64,000 nucleotides of DNA, taken from Planococcus citri (lineage: Eukaryota > Arthropoda > Insecta > Hemiptera > Pseudococcidae). Positions within the stretch are counted from its first letter, which is position 1, and each line of letters opens with the position of its first letter. Location: contig NC_088677.1 of NCBI RefSeq assembly GCF_950023065.1, positions 38,270,555 to 38,334,554 of the forward strand. Reading direction: 5' to 3'. Under the pieces are notes generated by a model. That model saw nothing but the letters and a program-made list of their open reading frames with translations, was not told the origin of the DNA and ran no database searches. Below, in pieces: positions 50,552 to 62,491 of this stretch. A program made the position numbers and the translations under genes.

Positions 50552-51929
50552 GACGTTTCTGTAATTTTCAACTTTGACCCTCCTAACTCCAGGGGTCAAA
50601 TATACCTTGCGAGAAAACCCTATTTCCCAAATTTGACCTTATTTGATGAATAAGAACAAATTCCCGATCATGAAACGTGATGCTGAAACTTATGTTGTCT
50701 GACCTACCGCAATAGACGCATTTTTTACAAAAATTTGGTTTAAAATATGAAAGACAAACAACAGTTGATATTGTGTTTTCATTTATTTTGCTGGTAGTAA
50801 AACGAGCCAAAAACAAAAAGAAGTCAAAAATGAATTCAATTCAACGTCGTAAATTGTCAACAAACGAATGAAGAAATTTGTGAAGTGTAGAAGTACTTAC
50901 TACTTACCTACCTATTATTACATTTTTCCAAGAGGTTTTTTTATTCTTTATATATAGGATCAGGGCAGGGTTGTACATGTTAAAAGCTTCCTTTATAGTG
51001 GCAATAAGCTGGTAATAGAAAATTTCTACAGAAATCGTGTAATTTTTTCAAACTCAATTTTATGATGATGTCACATCTTAAAAATTGATGACTGGATAAT
51101 GGATATTTGAAAAACTAAGTCCAAAACACATGACTTGTGTTTAAAACACGTTTTAAACACTACATATTACACATACGTAGTTTTACACAAGAATAGCACA
51201 AGAAAAAAATACTGTTTTAAAACAAAAAAAAAATCCGTTTTAAACAGAAAAAAATATTTGTTTTGTTCTTTTGACACGTTTCTGTACGAGCCAGGATTAG
51301 GAACGCGAACGATGTAAAATTCAAGCTTTAGATGCACGTATGTATTATTATTATTAAGTACCAGGTAGCCTATTAATTTTCATTAGATTGTTCTTTCGTA
51401 TATTACGATTTTGACTATGAAACTTCTATAGTTCTGTAAAATTTATTTTTTTAAAACTTTCACAGCTCTACGTTCGGTGTTTTTCATTCATAAAGTCGAA
51501 AATCACTCTTTTCAGTAATCAGCATCTCAGAAATCGTCACTTAAGATGATTAAAATCGTGTTAAATTTTCTGGAAAGTGCATTTATGGAATAAGGGCGTT
51601 AAAAACAGTTTCGAAAATCGCTTTTTTAAAAGGGTTAATGTAACCGAGTGCCAAAGTTGAGTAAGGGAAGTGAAAGGTAACACTTCGAGCTTTTAAAAAA
51701 ACGTAACCGAGAAGCTCTAAGTTCAGTATTGCCTAAGCCACATCGGTTTAAAAACTTCAATCGAGTTTTTCTCAAATTGTCATTTTTCTCTAACGACCTT
51801 ATTCCACCAAGAGTACCAAGACCCTCAATTTCCATTAACCCCATGTCTGTTTTCATTTTTACCTGAGGAACGAATCCGAATCTCGGTGTCTGGAACTGAA
51901 CATTGAAGGAAGAGTAGAGGAGGAGGACG

Positions 51930-52060
51930 TTAGCTGTGCGGGTGTAGCATAGCGTAGCCCGTGCAATCTCGACTCTCGTCGCCGCCGCACCGGCGCACCG
52001 CTTCACACCGGCGAGGCGACAGGCGAGTGCGACGAGTGTGTTTTGTGATAACAGTGATAA
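51930..52060 (+). promoter_or_regulatory. CpG-rich patch, probable DARS2 promoter region
   Basis: In a window that is otherwise A+T-rich, this 130-base patch (CGTCGCCGCCGCACCGGCGC and neighbours) has many CpG dinucleotides. It lies about 170 bases before the first predicted coding exon of the tRNA synthetase gene. The promoter role is inferred from position and composition only. Confidence 0.4.
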
Positions 52061-52230
52061 GAATTTTCGCCGACAGAAAAATTTGATAGTGATCAAGAAT
52101 TCACTGAATTCAGTGATTCAAAATATTCAAGAGTCAAGACTTGAGTGATTCAAGACTACACTACAAAACTAAAGCTAATAGTAAACAAATTTTATGTTTT
52201 TTTAAAATTTGTGTGAGAACCAACTATGAA

Positions 52231-55200
52231 ATGACAGCAATGCAGAGTACGTACTTCTGAAACTGTAAAATTTGCTAATTATTAATTCTATTGAGATTCA
52301 ACTTTGGTTTCATTGTTTTAGGATATGGGAGTCATTTTTTCTCTCACAATGGAAATTCCAATGTGTTATTTCTTGGATTTTCTCGTATCAATAAGTTGGA
52401 TAAATGCGGTGGAATTGCTGTCAATGTAAATGATGAGATTACGCTGTGTCGTACCAACAATTTGACTGTATCGAGTAACAGTGCCGATGGACATACCCCT
52501 AAACAGATTTCAGCTTTGGTATGTTTCGGAATATTTTAAATGTCCATCTGTATTACGTAATTGTGCTCATTATTACGGTCATTTATTCTTGTGCAGGAGA
52601 GAAATCCTTTTGAAAGAGTCGTGAATATTTTGGGTGATGCCGTTATTGAAGTAAACAAAAAGAAGCAATCGAGTTCAAAAGAGGAGAAGTGGGTTAGTTT
52701 CTGTTGTTTTTGACTGAAACTTTTGTAGCAATGACAGTGATAATTTTTCTTTCTCCGAATGTTTTGTTTGTTGGCTTGTTTGTTTTTGAAATCAGAAAGC
52801 GCAAGGTTCGAGCATTACCTTCAATTACGAAGATTTTCCATCTTTATGGCAAAAACGGACCAATTATTTATCTCTTTACTCGAAGAAAATATTCGGTTTT
52901 GGGTACAGAGTGATTGATTGTAAAAATTATTCCACGATTGGGAAGTTGACGAGAAATTCTTTCGGCGTAGGTATGTTTTCATGATTTTGATCCGTATAAA
53001 ATTTTATCGTTACAAATTGTAAAATATGTTTTGTATTTTGTTGATATCGTTGATACAGCTGATAATTTTAGAACCGAATCATCGACTACGAATTCTATTG
53101 AAGAACAAAAAGTATGTATGCAGGTTTCATCTTTTTAATTCGGGAAACAATGCAACCATATTGTGATTAATTTGTACCTGCACAGAATGATGAAAATAAA
53201 CAGGCGAACGAGTATGCCACTCGTTCTCACACATGTGGAGAACTTTGCATTGCCGATTTGAATAAAGAAGTTAAACTTTGCGGATGGGTAGAATTCGTTC
53301 GAATGGATAAATTTATCCTGCTACGAGATGCATACGGTACAACACAAGTTTTAACTAACAAACTTGTAAGTATATCTTGAATTCTAAAGAATAGACAAAA
53401 TGGAAAACTGAAATGAATACTTGATCTTTCAAATAATTTGTATCATTTATCATAGGCTGATCACGAATTGAACCTTGCTAATTTGCATATAGAATCCGTT
53501 ATCTGTGTGACAGGAATTGTCGTGGCCAGACCAAAATCTCAAATAAATGCTGTAAGTCTGCGTATTTATTGTTCGATTTCGATACGTGTTCTTAGAAGTT
53601 GAAAGCAACATTTTTAAAACAAAGAAACATTTCTGTCTTCAGAAACTTCCTACTGGTGAAATAGAGGTTGAAGCTACATCAGTACAAATTTTAAACAGAT
53701 CATTGCCCAAAATGCCATTTTTGATTCGAGATTACAACAAAGTAAGCAAAATGTAAAGGTTACTTATTTCTGGTATTCTCGATTAATCGATCTCCTATTT
53801 CATTTTCATGTTTGGTTTTTCAGGCCAATAGTAAAATTCTAAATAGGTATCGATTTTTAGCTTTGCGTTTCCCTGAACTGCAGAACAATCTTCGTTTAAG
53901 ATCGAAAATGTTATTCCAAATGCGAAATTTTTTAATCGCTCAACGAAATTTTGTAGAAGTAGAAACTCCTACGTTATTCAAAAAGACCCCTGGGGTATGT
54001 TTGTTCATTCTTTATTAGCCTAAAATTTTATTTGACGTTTCAAAATATGTACGAGAATTGTGATGCAGGGAGCTCAAGAGTTCATCGTACCTACTCAATT
54101 CAAAGACAGATTTTATTCTCTAGTACAAAGTCCTCAGCAACTGAAACAATTACTCATGGTGGGCTCAATAGATCGTTATTTCCAAATAGCTCGATGTTAT
54201 AGAGATGAAAAAACCAACCCTGAAAGACAACCAGAATTTACACAGGTAGACGAGTTGACGTAATGACGTGAAAATGAGTTTTATCTTCATATTAAATGTT
54301 TTCTTTCTACCTGTACAAAATTTGTTTCTTTTTCCTAGCTGGATATCGAATTATCATTCACGTCTGTGGAAAATATAATGAAATTAACCGAAGAAATTCT
54401 GATTGCTTCGTGGCCGTCGAGCAAACCTCCCATTTCAGCTCCGTTTCCTAAAATTACTTATGAAGAGGCTATCGAAAAATATGGATCAGATAAACCATGT
54501 TTACTGGGTGAATTATTGGTAAATTTTTAAAGTAATTGTGCTCATTGTGCAATTGTACTGATCGGATTCTGCCAGGAAAATAACAAAACTAATCGTAGTT
54601 GAAGACCTGTTATAATATTCCTATTGAAATGTGTTTTCAGATACAAAATTTGAAAAACTGTGTTCGAAAAAATTCCAAGCAATTTGTGTACATGTTTTCG
54701 GTTCCTAAAGCTGAAGTAAAACGAAATATTTTATTCTCATTACGATCGAAACGAATATAGCTAACCTATACTTGTTTAAAAATATTTTTTGTAGAATTCG
54801 TACAAACGACTGAGACAACGTATAGATAAACTAGAAAGTATCGAATCCACCAAAATATATGTGATTAAAGTTGCCAGTATAGAAAAAATGCTACAAGATT
54901 TGCAAAAGATATTTCCCGATTTTGAGAGCGAAATTCTTGAAAATTCTATTTCAGTAAATATTGGCGATGTCATTGTCTTATCCATTGGTTCTGATAGAGA
55001 AAATTTGGTAAATATTTATCACGTTTCCAATTGATTATTTTGAAAATACATATGTATTAGGTATTTAGTTTATATCAATTCACGTTTTTTTTTTTTTTAG
55101 GTTAAAGCTTTAGGGTGTTGTCGTCGTGAAGTAATTAATTATCTGAATTTACTCAAAAACGCAGATGGTGAAAACGTGTATAATTTTACATGGATCGTGG

Positions 55201-55821
55201 ATTTCCCACTTTTCGAAAAAAATGAATTCGGGGAATTGAAATCTACTCATCATCCGTTTACCCATCCTCATCCTGAAGATAAGCTTTTATTCACCGATAA
55301 TGAAGCGATAAAAGTATGTTTTCAAGTAATTATTACGTGGTGTTCTAAAATATTTATGTTGACATATTTTGTGAATTGCGCATTTAATGAAACTGACGTT
55401 TTCAGGCGCGATCTCTTGCTTATGATTTAGTCTTGAATGGTTCTGAAATTGGCGGAGGATCCATACGTATTCATGATGCTGAATTGCAGAAAACAATTTT
55501 TAAAATACTAAATTTAGAAGAAAAAGATTTCAGTCACTTATTGGAAGCTCTTGAAATGGGATGTCCACCTCATGGTGGTATAGCTTTAGGTAGGCGATTC
55601 TCAACAACTAAGTATATACCTGTCCTAATCTATAATTACTCTGTGATAGAATATTCAACTTTTTTGTAGGCCTTGATCGTTTATTCTCAATAATTTGTGG
55701 ATCAGAATCAATAAAAGATGTGATAGCGTTTCCAAAAGGTTGGGAAGGACAAGATCTAATGACCGGGTGCCCGAGCGATGTTCCTATTTCTGATAAAAAA
55801 CGTTACCATATTCTTTCATAA
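52231..55821 (+). CDS. DARS2: Mitochondrial-type aspartyl-tRNA synthetase with extended N-terminus
   Basis: Sixteen exons join in frame: 52231-52246, 52322-52518, 52597-52692, 52796-52970, 53059-53111, 53186-53365, 53456-53551, 53643-53741, 53824-53994, 54069-54245, 54339-54518, 54641-54715, 54795-55007, 55101-55313, 55406-55589, 55670-55821, for 758 codons. The enzyme charges tRNA-Asp. From about residue 190 it matches the bacterial/mitochondrial class II AspRS: OB-fold start THTCGEL-like (SHTCGELCIADL), motif 1 (LRLRSKMLFQMR..VETPTLF), motif 2 (RYFQIARCYRDE..RQPEFTQLDIE), a shortened GAD-like insertion, FTWIVDFPLF, HHPFTHPHPED, NGSEIGGGSIRIH, and motif 3 (GGIALGLDRLFS) near the C-terminus. 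The first about 180 residues (exons 1-5) are not part of known AspRS and are not recognised. They may be a fused or separate protein, and translation could start further down. The catalytic part is very secure; the start is not. Confidence 0.9.
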
Positions 55822-55827
55822 AATAAA
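55822..55827 (+). terminator. Polyadenylation signal of DARS2
   Basis: AATAAA directly follows the stop codon, and a second AATAAA lies at 55,858-55,863. Either gives a very short 3' UTR. Confidence 0.6.
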
Positions 55828-58182
55828 TGTTCATTGTAGATTTCTAAAAAAAATTTGAATAAACTTACGAAAATTGTAGTTGATGGTCATTCCGTTCATC
55901 CGGTCTATCAATTACACGTTTAAACGAGCACTAAATGTAAATAGGTATTCTAAGCTTTGGACTACACATATGCAATGACTGCTATTTAATGCGGACGTTT
56001 CATGGAATTCTCGGTAGTTTTTTTTTTAAATTCGATATCGATAACGTTTGAAAACTTTTTTATATTTATTTTTAGTTGCTGTTTTGTTATCAGAATTTTC
56101 ATTGTTTTCATATACCTACCAATTTATCTGGATAATGAAAATGAATACGTAAGATACGTGAAAACATTTTGCTGATAAAAGAATTACACGTTTCAAATTC
56201 AGGAGTTTGTTGGAACTAATTCAAATTTTATGTGCGATAGCTATGAAGGTACGGTAGTAGGTTAACATACTACCGTCCTTAAAAGATGCTTGGAGTACCT
56301 GCTGAGAAGGGAGAATGTAAAAGTTGATCCTCTCTATGACTGTAAACCACTCTCTTGATGCTATTTTGACCACTCCGCTGAATTTAGACATACCAGTGTT
56401 TCAAAGGATGCCGAAAAAATGTTGAAAGATTTTTTGATCAAAAAAGAATCGAGAACGTCCAATTGTACGATACTTCAGGAAAAAAGGAACAAGCGTTCTC
56501 GTAGCGATTTTTTGTGAAAAAGAATCGTATTCTGCGATTTTGAATCCTCCATCTCAGGAAACAACCACAGCGAAGTCTGAAATCAAATCCAACCACTTCA
56601 GTTTTGGACTCGCATTTTTCCCCCAGATTTTCAAGACGACTGGCTTCAACTTTCAAAAATTCATTTTCCAAAATTTCACAACCGCTGAAGTCATCGAATC
56701 AGCTTGAAAAATGTACATATACGGTAAGTTAAAATAGAAGCACACCTTTTTAAGAAAAAACTACCTAGTACCTTACCTACCCGAAAACTAATTAAAAATT
56801 GGCTACGCGGAACGATCCCATATCCACCTCAGAAGTTGGCCTCAGAAATTCGACATAAAGTTTGGTTGGTCAAGAATACCACGTATTGAGATCAATTGTG
56901 TACAAAGAGTACTTTAGATTTAGAATGTATGTTAATTTAAAACACTTCATTCAATGTTCAAGTTCAAATAATAGTAATTCGTGTACAACAAATAATATAT
57001 TTTATTATTAGAAAAGAAAAAAAAAAAAAAAAAGAAAAGAAAAAGGGAAAATATCGCTATTACACACAGCACATTAACTTCTAGGCGTGATATAAAAAAA
57101 ACTTTAATGAAATAACTAACACTAAAATGAAATATTTCGTTCAAAGCGTATTTTTAAAAAATTCTGAAATCATAACGTACACCGCTAACACGATTAAAAA
57201 TAGGAAAAAATCATCACAAAAAAGGGGAACGCTATGCAGAAATTAGAATAAAATATGACATACACATGCTGGTATTTTAAATTTCATTTTAATTTTTAAA
57301 TAACAATCCGCTGAAATGAAACATATTTATCAACGATGATAATTTTCATTTACAACATACTTATCCAAAAGTACACAAAAAATTACAACATAAATGCAAG
57401 TAAATATTCTCCTTATAACAATTTGAAACAATATTATTCGAACGAAATATAATTTTAAAAGGAAAAGAACCAAACAAATGAAATTTTTTCTGTTATTTAA
57501 AGGTTAGGTATGCAGTATTAGTATGTAGTAGTGTACTACATTTCAATGATGTAAGTATCTTTTTTTTCTTCAATAATCTAAATTCACGAAAAATACACGC
57601 TATGTACAGTTTTACGAAGAAACAGTCGAAAAATATACCAAACCGATTGGTCGTACAAGAAAGAATTATATACCACATACCCAGTACACACACAAAACTC
57701 AAATACCTACTTTTTTTCTGAGTTGGTTAATCGATAAATATTTTCTATCGCTACTATTACAGAATATTACATTCAATGTGTACTTCCATGAGAGAAACCA
57801 TGACTGAACTATTCGCAGAATAAGACTATATTGAACTCGGTACATGTTTATACTGTACTAATTTCAATCAAAAAACACAGAAATGTATGGAAATAATGTA
57901 TCTATCATTACACTCGTAAATCATGTTCAACTTTTTCCGCGGTCTATGGGCGAATGGATATTATTCGTCCAAGTCTATCGAAACATTATTTCGAATATTC
58001 AACGAAAAGACATCACCGCGTAAAGATATAGTCGGTTGTATTGTGGTCGTTTTACTCGTCCAAATCAGATGAAAAACAAAAAATAAGGGAGAACGAAAAC
58101 AAATACACACACATACACATATAGGAAGAAATAAATTCGATAACGATATAAAGTAAAATCAAATGCAAAAAATAAAATAAAA
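55828..58182. other. Intergenic / possible long 3' UTR region
   Basis: No ORF with recognisable content. The 57,000-58,180 part is A+T-rich and lies 3' (minus sense) of the candidate terminal exon below. A minus-strand AATAAA at about 57,000-57,005 could end such a transcript. Confidence 0.4.
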
Positions 58183-58235
58183 TTATGACTTAAGAGTAGG
58201 ATGTTTCTCTTTATAACCTATTTCTCTTAAAAAAA

Positions 58236-58298
58236 TTAACGCGGACAGCGATCTCCGATGGGAGGACACCACAAACCGAATTCTTTGGATATGGAAGC
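58236..58298 (-). CDS. Candidate terminal exon of an unidentified gene
   Basis: On the minus strand a good acceptor (TTTTTTTTGTCCTACAG) is followed by 20 codons and a stop: ASISKEFGLWCPPIGDRCPR. Two Cys four residues apart, and a composition unlike the surrounding noise, suggest a real C-terminus, perhaps of a secreted peptide. A hydrophobic ORF at 58,576-58,725 on the same strand ends at a GTACGT donor but in a phase that would read this exon in another frame (38 residues, to 58,183). The upstream exon is therefore unknown. I cannot name the family. Confidence 0.35.
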   Translation of the reverse strand, partial: ASISKEFGLWCPPIGDRCPR

Positions 58299-60382
58299 CT
58301 GTAGGACAAAAAAAATACAATAATTACAAATAATAATCATGTAATGTAATTAAATAGCTAAGTTACACATTTATCACTGTAATATATTTTCTCTTGTTGA
58401 AAATTCGTGTAAGAACTGACCTTCAAACAAAATCGATAAATATTTCATCGATTACTAGTCGGTTCAGCTTTTTTTTTTTAGCAGCTTTTCAATCAAGTAT
58501 GAGTGTAGGTATGCTTAATAGGCCTTTCTGGTGATACACCGAACAAAGAAAAAGAAAGAGAGAGAGAGACGTACGTAAATTATAACGGATTAAATCAACT
58601 TGGGATATTCCGGTTGCTTCGTACATTTCATAACAAAATAAAACACGCTCACGCTGCTCGATATCTTGTAGCAATAAAAATGAAATCACAACAACCGAAG
58701 CTACCGGTATATTGAGTGATTTCATTTGTTTGCTTATACAGCGTGATACCTGAACGACGACATGAAAAAATTAATAAGAACACGCGGACTGTCATCGTCT
58801 TCTTTTTGCTAATTGACTTATCATAAGGGGAGAGATAGCAACGAGAAATAAATTAATAAATAACTACACGTGATTGAACATCTTTTTATACTTGGACCAG
58901 ATATCGAAAAAGAATGAAAAGAATCAATCGTACTGGCATTATTCCATTTCATAACGTAACACAACGATGACTCGTGAGTTGAGAAAAACCAAACCATCCG
59001 AATTTAAACATCAACCGAACATGAAGAATAACATACAACAAACAGAAACAGATAGAGATACTGCAACGTACAGTCAACGTGCATCGTGCACAGAAATATC
59101 GGGTACCCCAAAAAAGTTTTTTCGTCTGTATCGCATCTTCAACAAAGCTCAGGTAGGTAGGTAAGTAAATGTATCAACGATTCAGAAAAAAAAGACATGA
59201 GATCGAAACGCTTTTCTGCCTTTTTATCTCGACGCTAACATAAACGGTTATTGGTTTTCTTTCATATCGAAGGGACGTCTATTAAAATTTAAATTAAACT
59301 CGATCAAAAAGCTAATAGAATATTTATTAAGTCAAAATCCACTTGCTTTCAACGTTCATATTAATTTTCATCTACATGATATTAGTTGAGCTTGCAATTT
59401 TATCATGTTTGTACTTGTAGCTCATTTTTCGATAGAACTTCATATTTTACAGCATCAAAAGAGCATAATCAACAACGCGAACGTTCGTTTCAAACCACAT
59501 CAGAAATGTGTAAAATAAGAGCACGTAGACATAACGTTTCTTTCTCAGTCATAAAATATAACATGTGATGAAAAAAAGACTACGCACTTCAAGTCAAGCC
59601 CGAACGGCAACAACATTCACCAAACGTCGATCTTTCAACAAAAAATAAAAATAAATCGACATGACCGTCGTCGGTAATTTTAATGATGTCTTCTACAATA
59701 CACTCTCAGCTCGTAGCAATAAATAGATCACTTGAATGTCAATTTTCACGCACAAACATATTTCACGTAGGTAGGTAAAATTTTCATTCACTAATACGTT
59801 GTACAATGCGATCTGAGTATGGAATAATGAGACCGTTTGTTTTTCGAATTTACCACATTAAAATGACCAAAGTTGAAAACATTTTCTACACCTGTTTTCT
59901 TCTTTAAAATACCCGATGTCGAATATACATATTGTATCATCGACATGGCCAACCCAATTAGTACCTACTCCATAGTCGTCCATACATATGCGAAAGAAAT
60001 ACTACTCTAAACTGTTCATTGGAATAGAAATAATAGATTTACAGAATTCACAACCTATCAGTCACTAGCAGATATTCACGCTTGAACGGCGTTTTTCAGT
60101 TTTTTACTTTTATTGTTAGGTCATGAGCACGAGAAACGAACGAGATAATTAAATGAGCAAGACTAAGACAGATATCGAGATAAAACTATTCAATGGCATC
60201 CTCGTTAAACGGATCAATATGACTATCCTAGGAAAATAGCACGTTATCTGCGGGAAAGCAGAAAAATTATAAATCACATCGAGCATAATTAGTAGATAGA
60301 TATATTTTCAGTTCGACTGATAAACCGTATTCTCATGAAATGAAACGCGATTTGTTGCTTTATACCGACATGCCAATGCGAT
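58299..60382. other. Non-coding region 3' of WDR82
   Basis: No supported exon. It may contain intron or upstream exons of the gene whose terminal exon is at 58.2 kb. Other than GTAG microsatellite fragments near 59,152-59,163, nothing notable is seen. Confidence 0.4.
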
Positions 60383-60388
60383 TTTATT
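60383..60388 (-). terminator. Candidate polyadenylation signal of WDR82
   Basis: A minus-strand AATAAA lies 383 bases past the stop codon. A second one lies at about 60,109-60,114. Confidence 0.5.
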
Positions 60389-60770
60389 CGATATTTCACC
60401 AGAACAAACACAGAATCGCAATAAATGGTGTAAATATCGAGTCGTAGTCGCCGGAAAGTAGTGTTGTCAATTATTTGATAATATACACGTCACGTGTGAC
60501 ACATAGCACATTGATAAAAAATCAAATTCTTCGGTAATACGTATAAATTTCATGAAAACGAAAATATTGTACAAATCCTCGCAGAACACTGCTGCATGAG
60601 CATCACACAATTTAAGAGAATAACGTTCAAGGAACTACGTATGTCTTGAAAGCCGTCTCAACACGAATTCTTATCAATAAGAGAAATACAGGCTGAAAAG
60701 ATGCGTAGATAAAATAGTAACATACTTGATGTAAATGCAAGCATTTCAACGATGTACCGTTGATATGACT

Positions 60771-61715
60771 TCAATCTTCATCCAAGGATGGGAGCCAAAA
60801 ACCAACATTCTGACAGGCAGAGGCTAGCATCATATACTTCGGGTTGAACTGTACACAAGTAACGGGGTGCGGATGATCCCCTTGAAGAACACAGACTTTA
60901 TATCCAGTTTCTGCGTTCCAAACATGTATTCTACCATCGGTGGAGCCACTAAAAATGAACTGCGAATCTGGACTGAACGATGCTTCGATAGGTATACCTT
61001 TGTTATTCAAATGCCCGGCGAAGGATTGCAAAGGAGTGCCTTGAAATGCATCGATTAACCTTATAATTGAACCATTAGTAGATATTAGAATAGTTTTTCC
61101 ATCTTGACTGAATTTCAATCCTGTCCAATCGCATTCTTTTTCCTGTGATTGTTTAAAAGTAACAAATGGTCCTTTATCGAAAGACCGTAAATCGTATAAT
61201 TTAATGCATTCGGAATTGATTCCGGCTGCAAAAATGAGACCATCGGGATCATAGGCGACGACAGGTCGTCCGGATAAATGCATCAAGCCTTGACAATTAG
61301 GAGATCGTATATCCCACAGTCGAAGTGTTTTATCTAATGATCCTGATATGAAACAATCGTCTGTAGGAGATAAACACATCGTGACAACTTTTTTCGTATG
61401 GCCAGGAAAATATCGGATATACTTAGTGTCGTGTAGAGATAAATATCGTATAGTGTCGTCAATTTTCGTAGAACTGTGAATACAAGTGTTTTTAGCGTGT
61501 GTGAAATGAACTAAATCGACTCCATATTTCTTACTGTTAACAGTTTTTGTTTGAACCCCTTTCTCGCAATCGTATACCACTATCTGATCGTCTTCGCTGC
61601 AACATACTATATAATCGCCTTCCGGAGCAAAATCGATCGCAGTAACTTTATCGTGAAAATCCCGGAATATTTTCGCCACTTTGAAACTACGAACAACTTG
61701 ATCAACTAGCTTCAT
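60771..61715 (-). CDS. WDR82: WDR82, WD-repeat subunit of SET1/COMPASS and PNUTS-PP1
   Basis: One uninterrupted exon gives 314 codons from the ATG at 61,715 (MKLVDQVVRSFKVAKIF), the usual length and N-terminus of WDR82. The open frame runs 20 codons further upstream, but that part is not conserved and is probably 5' UTR. WDR82 is a beta-propeller that brings the SETD1 H3K4 methyltransferase to Ser5-phosphorylated RNA polymerase II and also joins the PNUTS-PP1 termination complex in the nucleus. Family hallmarks in order are SKKYGVDL, KIDDTIRYLSLHD, YIRYFPGHTKKV, SGSLDKTLRLWDIRSPNCQG, NSE..KLYDLRSFDKGPF, WTGLKFSQDGKTILISTNGS, EASFSPDSQFIFSGSTDG and CVQFNPKYMMLASAC. All motifs are intact, so it is not a decayed copy. 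It lies head-to-head with POFUT1. The CDS has no intron, in contrast with its neighbours. Confidence 0.96.
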   Translation of the reverse strand: MKLVDQVVRSFKVAKIFRDFHDKVTAIDFAPEGDYIVCCSEDDQIVVYDCEKGVQTKTVNSKKYGVDLVHFTHAKNTCIHSSTKIDDTIRYLSLHDTKYIRYFPGHTKKVVTMCLSPTDDCFISGSLDKTLRLWDIRSPNCQGLMHLSGRPVVAYDPDGLIFAAGINSECIKLYDLRSFDKGPFVTFKQSQEKECDWTGLKFSQDGKTILISTNGSIIRLIDAFQGTPLQSFAGHLNNKGIPIEASFSPDSQFIFSGSTDGRIHVWNAETGYKVCVLQGDHPHPVTCVQFNPKYMMLASACQNVGFWLPSLDED

Positions 61716-62491
61716 TTCGATAACCATAATTTTCCGCTCGACGTTAGGATACAAACTTTGACATCGTTCAATCAATAGATAAACACACGGATCACGAACG
61801 ATCGATATTAATCCGTATCAAACACATCACACGCAGAAAATTGAAGAAATTAATTATATCGTGGTAGCTCAATTAATTGACATTATCGCAAGTACTGAAG
61901 TTCTTGTCGGAAGAAACATTTAACGCACAGCAAATTTACTTTACAACTTCACCAAATCATACAAAAAACCATCCAATAAAAAGTTCCAAATAGAAATGAG
62001 TCATGAGAAACATAAAACAAGGAATGAGTGTCAAGAACCTTCACAATGTCAAAATGCTGTGTTTTACTTCCTACCTTACACTTCTGTGTTACATTTTTTT
62101 TTACCTATCGTTTTATTTTTGCTAATTTTTCTTACTTTGTTCTGGTATCATAATACAAGGAGAGCCGGAGAGGCATCGGAGAGGAGAGGAAGAATAACAA
62201 ACACCCAACTGAACACCGGCCTAACACCGGTGATTGTTGTATCTTTTTTTTTTTGATTGATAAAAATGGAAACATTTCTTTTCAAATTTTATTCGATTGA
62301 CTAGAGCTGTAAAAATTATTGTGTTCTAAATGTTTGATTATTTTCAAGTTGCTATTTCATTGCACTAATTTAGTTTTGCAGTATATCTTCGCACGCATTT
62401 TTGCATAAGCTGCAAGAATATCTATCTTGAAATCTGTTGATTTTTCTTCGATGAAAATTTTTACTGTCTAGTTTTCCTCTTCGCGTTTTGA
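61716..62491. promoter_or_regulatory. Divergent promoter region of WDR82 and POFUT1
   Basis: 776 bases separate the two start codons on opposite strands, so both promoters must lie here. There is a G+C-richer patch with AGCCGGAGAGGCATCGGAGA at about 62,162-62,182 and the inverted phrase ACACCGG / CCGGTG at about 62,212-62,233. No TATA element could be assigned with confidence. Confidence 0.55.

Larger units (their letters stand above)
49411..52230. other. Intergenic region upstream of DARS2
   Basis: No gene is supported. It contains a hairpin CTGCAATCT..AGATTGCAG at about 50,102-50,129, at the start of a G+C-richer block that ends with an A run at about 50,534-50,551 (listed separately). The last part, before the first DARS2 exon, contains a CpG-rich patch. 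A 153-codon minus-strand ORF (51,635-52,096) covers that patch and has no recognisable family. Confidence 0.45.

Noticed and set aside
51635..52096. 153-codon minus-strand ORF upstream of DARS2
   Set aside because: It spans a CpG-rich promoter-like patch; the length is explained by few A/T stop codons there, and no family is recognisable.
61716..61775. 20-codon N-terminal extension of WDR82
   Set aside because: It is not conserved in the family; the ATG at 61,715 gives the standard N-terminus.
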